Assembly: GCA_020848855.1 (NCBI GenBank)
Contig: JADLHH010000137.1
Span: 1 to 12,341, forward strand
Source of the DNA: Anaerolineae bacterium
GTDB taxonomy: Bacteria; Chloroflexota; Anaerolineae; Aggregatilineales; Phototrophicaceae
Reading direction: 5' to 3'
Length of the DNA: 12,341 bases
The notes under the pieces are model-generated. The model saw only the letters and a program-made list of their open reading frames with translations, made no database searches and was not told where the DNA came from. This document shows, one piece after another, positions 7,344 to 12,341 of this stretch. The translations under genes were made by a program, and so were the position numbers. How positions within the stretch are numbered: position 1 is the first letter of the stretch; every line of letters begins with the position of its first letter.

Positions 7344-8085
7344 CGTCGTCGCTTAAATAGGCGATCATCTGGGCGCGGGCGTGGTCGCGCATCAGCACTT
7401 CAACCTCGGCGGTCTTTTCGGGCGTGACGTGCGCCCACAATTCGGCGCGCATCCGCTCCGGCGAATCGAGGATCGCGCGCAGGTCGGTGGACGTTATTTG
7501 CAGCCGCCCACCGTAAACGTCGAGCGTCTCGCTGACGCCGCCGGGGATGACCTGGCGGTAGATGAATTCGCCCCACTCGTGGATGACGGCGTCGTCCAGG
7601 AACGGCAGCCAGTGGTGCAGCGCGACATCGTGCAGGCTGCGGTCGAGACGGCTGTCCAGCAGCCGCAGGTCGCGCTCGTCCATGTGGATCAGCAGAATGT
7701 GGAGCATGAGGAAGCGCTGCACGCGCGGCGCCCATTCGCGGTCGGCGAACTCCGGTCCGGTCATGTCCAGTGACCAGATTTCGTCCATCGAGATGTGCAT
7801 GACGTAGCCCGCCAGAAACGCCCGCCATGCCGGGTCACGGACGGCTGCCAGCGCCGGGTAGCGCGCCAGCATCACGCGCCAGGCGTGATCTTCCATCGGC
7901 TTGTCGAAGGCGTAGAAATGAGTGTCCTCGCGCCGCAGCCCGGCGAGTCCATGCGCGTCGGCGGCGACGCTGCCGAGCAGATACGCGCCGGGGTGCGCCT
8001 TCAGCAGCGCCCGTTGGGCAGCGGGCACGGCGGCATCAGACAGCAAACGCTGCGCGGCGAGCAAATGCGTGAATGGGGTGGGCAT
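7327..8085 (-). CDS. Zinc-dependent phospholipase C-like protein
   Basis: 252 aa matching the zinc-dependent phospholipase C family (PF00882) in pattern: an N-terminal PTPFTHLLAA with His7, then GSVAADAH (38-45), HFYAF (56-60) and GYVMHISMDEIW (93-104). His7, Asp43, His45, His56, His97 and Asp101 are plausible metal ligands. Family members bind a small zinc cluster and hydrolyse phosphodiesters, but many bacterial homologues are uncharacterised and their substrate is unknown. No signal peptide is visible, so it is predicted cytoplasmic, unlike secreted phospholipase C toxins. The ATG is 4 bases after the stop of the lipoprotein esterase gene, and the GNAT gene overlaps its end, making it the middle cistron of a tight operon. 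The product could act on a phosphorylated lipid or glycoside, which is inference. Confidence 0.75.
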   Translation of the reverse strand: MPTPFTHLLAAQRLLSDAAVPAAQRALLKAHPGAYLLGSVAADAHGLAGLRREDTHFYAFDKPMEDHAWRVMLARYPALAAVRDPAWRAFLAGYVMHISMDEIWSLDMTGPEFADREWAPRVQRFLMLHILLIHMDERDLRLLDSRLDRSLHDVALHHWLPFLDDAVIHEWGEFIYRQVIPGGVSETLDVYGGRLQITSTDLRAILDSPERMRAELWAHVTPEKTAEVEVLMRDHARAQMIAYLSDDVADSV

Positions 8086-8089
8086 TTCT

Positions 8090-9073
8090 TCACGGACTCG
8101 GCTGCGAGCAACTGGGGAGCGCGTCGGACTGTTTCGTCCAGTCGCGCGCGTAAAAAGTCAGGTAATCCTGCAAATGCCGCGACCAGTATTCGTCGTCGTG
8201 CCCGCCCACCGGGCTGATGATGTAAGTGTGGGCAATACCACGCGAACTCAGGCGGCTGGAGAACAACTCCAAATCCGTGCCCGCCGGGTCGTCCGCGCCG
8301 TTGTCCAGATACATGCGCAGGTTGGCTTCGGCGAGGAACGGCGCGTCGAGCGCCAGTTCCATCGGGTTGAACGCCGACGGGATATTCCCGGCGTCGAGCA
8401 CGGCGCTGTGCCCGCCGACGATGCTGAACGTGTCCGGGTGGCGCAGGGCAATTTCGAACGCCCAGAAGCCGCCGCGCGAAATGCCGCCGATGGCGCGGTG
8501 TTCGCGGTCGTTGATGGTGCAGAAGTCGCGCTCGATGGCGGGAAGCAGCTCGTCCATCACCACCGTCTCGTACGATTCATCGGGCGGGAAGGTGTTCTCC
8601 GTGCCGATGCGCCCCATGTTGGGCATGACGACGATCATCGGCGCAAGCGCGCCCACCCGCACACCCTGATCAATCGCCTGCTGGATGCCAAGATTGCCCC
8701 ACTCCTGCTCGTTCTCCTGCAAGCCGTGCAGCAGAATGACGTAGGGGTAGCGCTTCTGCGTTTCGACGTAGCACGGCGGGATGTACACCCGGTAGCGCAG
8801 GTTTTCGCCCGCCGTCTGGCTGCGGAAATCGTCAAACGGGATGATCTGCCCGCCATCCTGCAAACAGGGCAGCGGGGTTGGCGTGGCGGTATCTTGCGGC
8901 GTCGGCGAAGGCGGCATGGTGCTGGTCGGCGGGAGCGTGGCGGTTGGCGGCGGAGTCGCCGTACTGACCGGCGTTACGATCACGACCTGCGGAGTCGGCG
9001 TGACGAACGGCGAGAGCGGGTCGCAGGCGCAGAGCAGCACAAATGTCAGCAGGATGAGAAGTCGTCGTGTCAT
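8090..9073 (-). CDS. Lipoprotein esterase (PF00756-type alpha/beta hydrolase)
   Basis: 327 aa from ATG 9073. Residues 1-17 form a lipoprotein signal (MTRRLLILLTFVLLCAC, acylation at Cys17), followed by a Pro/Thr-rich stalk (about 25-70) and an alpha/beta-hydrolase of the putative esterase family. Visible catalytic features: oxyanion HGL (116-118), nucleophile Ser199 in GGISRGG, an acid in NGADD (258-262), and His292 in VGGHDDEYW. Relatives hydrolyse carboxyl esters such as feruloyl or acetyl groups on polysaccharides; the substrate is unknown. A GTG start at 9109 would add 12 residues, but that segment contains the TATAAT promoter box 7 bases before the ATG, so the ATG at 9073 is preferred. 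It is the first gene of an operon with the phospholipase C-like and GNAT genes. Predicted location is outside the membrane, tethered by lipid. Confidence 0.87.
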   Translation of the reverse strand: MTRRLLILLTFVLLCACDPLSPFVTPTPQVVIVTPVSTATPPPTATLPPTSTMPPSPTPQDTATPTPLPCLQDGGQIIPFDDFRSQTAGENLRYRVYIPPCYVETQKRYPYVILLHGLQENEQEWGNLGIQQAIDQGVRVGALAPMIVVMPNMGRIGTENTFPPDESYETVVMDELLPAIERDFCTINDREHRAIGGISRGGFWAFEIALRHPDTFSIVGGHSAVLDAGNIPSAFNPMELALDAPFLAEANLRMYLDNGADDPAGTDLELFSSRLSSRGIAHTYIISPVGGHDDEYWSRHLQDYLTFYARDWTKQSDALPSCSQPSP

Positions 9074-9080
9074 GGGGCGT

Positions 9081-9086
9081 ATTATA
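9081..9086 (-). promoter_or_regulatory. -10 box of a probable leaderless promoter
   Basis: A perfect TATAAT on the minus strand ends 7 bases before the ATG at 9073, so transcription should begin at or next to the A of the start codon. No Shine-Dalgarno sequence lies between. The -35 region is unconvincing (GTGTCA at the 17-base position). Confidence 0.55.
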
Positions 9087-9133
9087 GCCGCCCCAAGGCA
9101 ATTTGACACGCGAATTTTCTACGAGGAGATACA

Positions 9134-9160
9134 GTAGGGGCACGATATATCGTGCCCCCA
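9134..9160. repeat. GTAGGGGC-family perfect palindrome
   Basis: Bases 9137-9158 are a perfect 22-base palindrome: GGGGCACGATA followed by its exact reverse complement. GTA precedes it, giving the canonical GTAGGGGC arm; the other end has decayed to GCCCCCAG. It lies 32 bases beyond the stop of the PF03640-type gene and about 50 bases upstream of the esterase promoter, so it separates the two minus-strand transcription units. There is no T-run beside it. Confidence 0.75.
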
Positions 9161-9191
9161 GGCTAATGCTAACTATTCGATCTGACCACGC

Positions 9192-10274
9192 TCACGGCGC
9201 GGCGACGAACCACACATCGCCACGACCCTGCCCATTGGTATCGCCGGGGGCAGCGTCGTCCTTGAAGAAGTACAGCGGCATCCCGTTGTAGGTCACCTGC
9301 AGCGAGCCATCGTCGCGGGTGATCGTGCCGAGCGCCCCGCTGGCGCCCTCACCGGCTGCCAGCCGGACGTTCGCGCCGACCGTCAGCGCGGGCCAGTTGG
9401 TCAGGCAGTCGCCGGAACAGTTGCTCACGCCCTCGGTATCGTTGGTGAAGGTGTAGAGCGTCTTGCCGCCCATGCCCGCCGCCAGGAATTCGCCGAGGTC
9501 GTCGGTGCTGGTGACGAAAACCGTCTCCGGGGCAATCGTGTACCACTTCTCGCCAACGCCTTCACCCAGCGCGTCGCCGCGATTCACGTCGTCTTTCCAG
9601 TAGTACAGCGGCCAGCCGCGATACGTCACCTGAATCGCGCCGTCGTCACGCGTGATCGTGCCCAGTTCGCCGCGCACGTTGTCGCCAGCGACCACCGCAT
9701 CGGCGCTCTCGACCGTCAGCGCGGGCCAGTTCACCAGACAATCACCGGAGCAGGTGCTTGCGCCGGAACCAGCGGTGTCATTGGTGAACAGGTACAGGGT
9801 CATGCCGGTGGGACCGACGAGGAACGTACCCAGATCGGCGTTACGCCCGATGTACACAGTCGCCGGCGGGACGATCCACCACACGCCGCCGACCGCTTCG
9901 CCGGTCATGTCGCCGGGGGCTTCATCGCGCACCCAGTAATAGAGCGGCTGCCCGTTGTACGTCACCTGAGTCGTGCCGTCATCGGCGCGGGTGATCGTGC
10001 CGAACTCGCCGGGGATCGCCGGGTCGGCAGTCAGCGCGTCGGCGCTCTCGACCGTCAGCGCGGGCCAGTTTTCGAGGCACTGCCCGGAGCAGTTGGACAT
10101 ATCCACCCCGTCACGGTCGAAGGTGTACAGCGTCATGCCGTTGGCGTCGACCATATACTGCCCGCCGTCATCGCCGGCGAGGTTGACCGTGTACATTCCT
10201 CCATCCTGTGCGTAGAGAGGAACCGCGATACACAACAGACACACCACGATCAGTAAGTTCCGCAACCTGAACAT
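9192..10274 (-). CDS. Secreted protein with three PF03640-type repeats
   Basis: 360 aa from ATG 10274, chosen over the in-frame ATG at 10289 because GGAGG lies 8 bases before it and it opens a clean signal peptide (MFRLRNLLIVVCLLCIAVPLYA, cleavage near YA-QD at 22-23). The mature protein is three copies of about 110 aa (27-135, 139-248, 251-358). Each has a GxTLYxF motif, a CSG(Q/D)CLxNWPALTV motif (Cys62/66, 175/179, 286/290), GTITRxDG, QVTYxGxPLY and a GD-rich turn ending in a Trp strand. This is the 'secreted repeat of unknown function' family (PF03640, COG4315), often one or two copies per protein; biochemical role is unknown. The CxxxC pairs could be disulfides or bind a cofactor, which is inference. 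It is divergent from an ECF sigma gene 157 bases away, suggesting it may belong to that regulon. Confidence 0.9.
   Translation of the reverse strand: MFRLRNLLIVVCLLCIAVPLYAQDGGMYTVNLAGDDGGQYMVDANGMTLYTFDRDGVDMSNCSGQCLENWPALTVESADALTADPAIPGEFGTITRADDGTTQVTYNGQPLYYWVRDEAPGDMTGEAVGGVWWIVPPATVYIGRNADLGTFLVGPTGMTLYLFTNDTAGSGASTCSGDCLVNWPALTVESADAVVAGDNVRGELGTITRDDGAIQVTYRGWPLYYWKDDVNRGDALGEGVGEKWYTIAPETVFVTSTDDLGEFLAAGMGGKTLYTFTNDTEGVSNCSGDCLTNWPALTVGANVRLAAGEGASGALGTITRDDGSLQVTYNGMPLYFFKDDAAPGDTNGQGRGDVWFVAAP
9201..10196 (-). repeat. Three tandem in-frame coding repeats of about 335 bases
   Basis: The three domains are also similar as DNA. A 21-base tract encoding the PALTV region is identical at 9378-9398, 9711-9731 and 10050-10070, at spacings of 333 and 339 bases. 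The first two protein repeats share identity further upstream of that tract (VESADA in both), so they appear the more recently duplicated or converted pair. Confidence 0.8.
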
Positions 10275-10382
10275 TCCCAAAGCCTCCATTCCTTAGACAC
10301 AGTCCGGCGGAGCAGCTACCCCGTCTACTGTGCTGATCGATACGGATGCGCGATTTGGATTTTCGACGGCGCGAAGCCGGTT

Positions 10383-10411
10383 TTGCGCAGGCTTAGCAAG
10401 CCTGTTAGACT
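10383..10411 (+). promoter_or_regulatory. Candidate promoter of the sigma/anti-sigma genes
   Basis: TTGCGC (10383-10388), a 17-base spacer and TAGACT (10406-10411) with TG one base before it (extended -10). Predicted start is near 10418, shortly before the ATG at 10432. Each hexamer is only a partial match to the housekeeping consensus. Confidence 0.4.
10388..10404. promoter_or_regulatory. 17-bp palindrome in the promoter spacer, possible operator
   Basis: CAGGCTTAGCAAGCCTG has perfect 7-base arms around a 3-base centre. It fills the gap between the candidate -35 and -10 of the sigma gene and lies within the shared divergent region with the secreted-repeat gene. A dimeric regulator bound here would block the promoter; a small hairpin on the divergent transcript is an alternative. 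Confidence 0.4.
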
Positions 10412-10431
10412 CTTGGGCGACTGAGGACGTT

Positions 10432-11001
10432 ATGTATTCGCTAACCGACGACATCCAGTTGATGCGGCGTATCGCTGACCGGGACCAGCAGGCGCTCATG
10501 GCGCTCTACCAGCAGTACGGCAGAGCGGTCTTCAGCCTCGCGTATCGCATCCTCGGCAACAGCACGCTTGCCGAAGAGGTCGCCCAGGATACGTTTCTCA
10601 AGGTCTGGCACCAGACGACGCGCTGGGATTCGGAAAAGGGCAAGCTCAGGAACTGGCTGCTGACCATCGCCCAGTTCACGGCAATCGACCGCCTGCGCAA
10701 AGAGGGACGCCAGCCCGCCATCCACCACGACTCCATCGAAGACACGGACGAGAGCCTGCTCACCGCCCGCAACGATGTGCGCTGGCAGGACGGCACGATC
10801 CTGCGGATGCTGGTCAGCCAGCTCCCGGAAACGCAGGCGCATCTGATCGAGCTGGCATTTTTCGAAGGCATGAGTCACGGCGAAATCGCCGAGGCGCTGC
10901 ACATGCCGCTCGGCACGGTCAAGACGCGGCTGCGCGCCGGGCTGCAACGCCTGCGTGAATTGTGGCTGGAATCAGCGGATCAGACATCTAGTTCCCGGTG
11001 A
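10432..11001 (+). CDS. ECF-type RNA polymerase sigma factor
   Basis: 189 aa. The ATG at 10432 has GAGG 5 bases upstream; an in-frame ATG at 10330 would add 34 unrelated residues and span the candidate promoter. Sigma region 2 is at about 24-92 (LYQQYGRAVFSLAYRILGN, AEEVAQDTFLKVW, RNWLLTIAQFTAIDRLRK) and region 4 at about 122-175 (LPETQAHLIELAFFEGMSHGEIAEAL, then GTVKTRLRAGLQRLR), the -10 and -35 recognition parts. Regions 1 and 3 are absent, as expected for the extracytoplasmic-function class. It resembles the SigK/RskA-partnered group. The anti-sigma gene follows after 44 bases on the same strand, and a secreted-repeat protein gene is divergent. The triggering signal is unknown. Confidence 0.93.
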   Translation: MYSLTDDIQLMRRIADRDQQALMALYQQYGRAVFSLAYRILGNSTLAEEVAQDTFLKVWHQTTRWDSEKGKLRNWLLTIAQFTAIDRLRKEGRQPAIHHDSIEDTDESLLTARNDVRWQDGTILRMLVSQLPETQAHLIELAFFEGMSHGEIAEALHMPLGTVKTRLRAGLQRLRELWLESADQTSSSR

Positions 11002-11045
11002 ATCAGCGTATAGTGTGTATAGAAAATGAGTAGCAGTACGCAGCA

Positions 11046-11837
11046 ATGAACGCGAATCAACATTCCAACCCCGCCAACGATTGCGATGCTCTGATCGACC
11101 TGATCCCGGAGTACGCTTTCGGGCTGACCGATCCTGAGCAGACGCAGCTTGTGGAAGCCAATCTGTCGCGCTGCCCCGGCGTGGCGGCACGTTTGCGGGA
11201 ATATCAACAGCTACAGGAAGAAATGCGCGCCGCCGTGCCGCAGCTTGAGCCGCCGGCGCAGCTTGGCGCGCGGCTGATGGCGGCTATCGCCGAACCAGCG
11301 ACCCCAGCCGCGCCCGCTCCGGTCGCGGCTGCCAAGCCGCGCCGCACGATTCGCGCCGCCTGGCTGGTGGCGGCTGCCGCCGGAATCGCGCTGATCGTGA
11401 CCAACGCCTACTGGCTGTCGCGGGTCGCCGACCTGACGCAAAGCAGCGACCTGCTCAGGACGCTGATCAGCGCGCAGGACAGCAGCCCGTTCGTGCTCAC
11501 CAGCACCGACGCGCTGCACTGGGTGCGGCTCGCCAACCCCGAAGGCAGCGACTCCGCCGCCTTCATGATGTGGAACAGCGAGAGCAAGACCGGCTTGCTC
11601 TATGCCCACGCCTTCCCGGAGCTTCAGGCGGGCTACAAATACCACGTCTGGCTGACGCGCCCGAACGAGCGCGTGTTCATGGGCATCCTGCAGGTGGACG
11701 CCGACGGCAACGGCGCGCTGCTGTTCAACAGCCCGGAGCCGATCAACGATTTCGCGTGGGCATGGGTCACTGCCGAGACGGGCGACGGCACGCCCGACGC
11801 CCCGGCGGTCGTCAAAGGCGAACTCACCCCGGCGTAA
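11046..11837 (+). CDS. RskA-like transmembrane anti-sigma factor
   Basis: 263 aa. The cytoplasmic N-terminus (DALIDLIPEYAFGLTDPEQTQLVEANLSRCPGVAARL, 14-50) matches the anti-sigma domain of RskA-type regulators, but the usual HxxxCxxC zinc motif reads N39-x3-C43-x2-V46, so zinc binding is probably lost. An Ala/Pro-rich linker follows, then one transmembrane helix (about 104-124). The extracytoplasmic C-terminal domain (about 145-260, WVRLANPEGSDSAAFMMW, YHVWLTRPNERVFMGILQVDADGNG) fits the anti-sigma-K RskA family (PF10099). It should hold the adjacent sigma factor inactive at the membrane until an external signal or proteolysis frees it. The ATG has only a weak upstream ribosome site, consistent with reading from the sigma transcript. 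Confidence 0.9.
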   Translation: MNANQHSNPANDCDALIDLIPEYAFGLTDPEQTQLVEANLSRCPGVAARLREYQQLQEEMRAAVPQLEPPAQLGARLMAAIAEPATPAAPAPVAAAKPRRTIRAAWLVAAAAGIALIVTNAYWLSRVADLTQSSDLLRTLISAQDSSPFVLTSTDALHWVRLANPEGSDSAAFMMWNSESKTGLLYAHAFPELQAGYKYHVWLTRPNERVFMGILQVDADGNGALLFNSPEPINDFAWAWVTAETGDGTPDAPAVVKGELTPA

Positions 11838-11850
11838 GCGCTCACCCGGT

Positions 11851-11878
11851 TTGCGCTCCCTACCGAAAGCATTAAAAT
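11851..11878 (+). promoter_or_regulatory. Candidate promoter of the DUF11-like gene
   Basis: TTGCGC (11851-11856), a 16-base spacer and TAAAAT (11873-11878), with a predicted start near 11885 and a leader of about 36 bases. The same TTGCGC -35 hexamer occurs at the sigma gene's candidate promoter. It lies in the 83-base gap after the anti-sigma gene. Confidence 0.35.
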
Positions 11879-11920
11879 AGCATAAGAACGTGCTGCATGA
11901 CGCCCGCAAAGGAAATCGGT

Positions 11921-12341
11921 ATGCTGCCAAGAAATGCTCGACCGCTGTTCCTGCTCCTGCTGCTGTTGTTGTTCGTCGCCGCGCCCGTCATGGCAGCGCC
12001 AGTTCTGACGGTGACGATCACGCATACCGGCAACGCGAAAGCCGTCTACACCAACCCGGCAATGAGCGATTTCTCTACCGGTAGCACAAGCGGGCAAGTT
12101 GTCGTCTCCCTCACAAACACCGGCGACACGCCAACCGCAGCCAGTCTTGCATTTGATGTGACGCTGGCTGGTGGACTCACCTTCAATTCGTTCGTCAGCA
12201 GCTCAACCGGCATGTTTTCATGCGCAGGTGCGACGACCGTGACGTGTACTGCCTCCAGCGCACTTGTCAATGGATCGACTGAAACGGTCACCTTCACGGT
12301 GAGCGCGCCGACACAGGGAAACGGACCATTCACCAACAGCG
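11921..12341 (+). CDS. Secreted DUF11-like protein, 3'-truncated by the window edge
   Basis: An open frame of 140 codons runs off the right edge without a stop. The ATG at 11921 has AAAGGAA 7 bases upstream. Residues 1-25 are a very Leu-rich signal peptide (basic MLPRNARP, then leucines, cleavage near VMA-AP). The following sequence (LTVTITHTG..., VVVSLTNTGDTPTAASLAFDVTLAGGLTF..., TVTCTASSALVNGSTETVTFTVSAP) has the pattern of DUF11-type beta-sandwich repeats, which build surface stalks or adhesin-like walls in bacteria and archaea. Cys101 and Cys109 in FSCAGATTVTCTA could form a disulfide. Codons look less G+C-extreme than the neighbouring genes. It may be cotranscribed from its own promoter rather than with the anti-sigma gene. 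The full domain count is outside the window. Confidence 0.85.
   Translation, partial: MLPRNARPLFLLLLLLLFVAAPVMAAPVLTVTITHTGNAKAVYTNPAMSDFSTGSTSGQVVVSLTNTGDTPTAASLAFDVTLAGGLTFNSFVSSSTGMFSCAGATTVTCTASSALVNGSTETVTFTVSAPTQGNGPFTNS

Noticed and set aside
7922..9106. A 394-codon open frame on the plus strand
   Set aside because: It is antisense to the esterase and phospholipase C-like genes and has a low-complexity basic composition with no recognisable motif.
9103..9108. TTGACA on the plus strand
   Set aside because: A perfect -35 word, but no -10 at 16-18 bases and no plus-strand gene follows; regarded as chance.
11836..11857. Inverted repeat AGCGC/GCGCT after the anti-sigma stop as a terminator
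   Set aside because: Only 5 base pairs with an 11-base loop and no T-run, too weak to call.
11211..11930. A 239-codon minus-strand frame over the anti-sigma gene
   Set aside because: The plus-strand product is a convincing RskA-type anti-sigma factor; the antisense frame has no motif or ribosome site.

Overview
The window is G+C-rich and looks like a chromosomal piece of a Chloroflexota bacterium, probably Anaerolineae-like. This is inferred from style, not from a marker gene: secreted SH3b proteins with Thr/Pro-rich spacers, membrane-anchored extracytoplasmic TPR proteins, a lipoprotein esterase on a PT-rich stalk, and an ECF sigma factor paired with an RskA-type anti-sigma factor. No rRNA, tRNA, CRISPR array, IS transposase, integrase or phage gene was seen. 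Most of the products are predicted to act at or outside the membrane.

Layout. (1) 1-2913, plus strand: two tandem paralogous secreted SH3b proteins. The first is cut by the window edge, and a hairpin terminator separates them. (2) 2960-6260, minus strand: two adjacent paralogous membrane-anchored TPR proteins (stop and start 1 nt apart), followed by an AlkD-like HEAT-repeat protein that converges on the SH3b genes. A good minus-strand promoter lies before the first TPR gene. (3) 6474-9073, minus strand: a tight three-gene operon of lipoprotein esterase, zinc-dependent phospholipase C-like protein and GNAT acetyltransferase. It is driven by a promoter so close to the first ATG that the mRNA is probably leaderless. 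(4) 9192-11837: a secreted protein made of three PF03640-type repeats (minus strand), divergent from an ECF sigma factor and its anti-sigma factor (plus strand). (5) 11921 to the right edge: the 5' part of a secreted DUF11-like protein, open at the window end.

Between the genes sit four clear members, and one possible fifth, of a short palindrome family whose arms begin GTAGGGGC (variant GCAGGGGC). They lie just behind gene 3' ends at about 1153, 2925, 6388, 6433 and 9134. Two of them form a 78-bp block bounded by perfect 8-bp inverted repeats. The stem interiors differ between copies but stay self-complementary. This dispersed structured repeat and the sigma/anti-sigma/secreted-repeat module are the most interesting parts of the window. 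No gene-free stretch exceeds about 215 bases; the longest, 6261-6473, holds the TPR promoter and the composite palindrome block.
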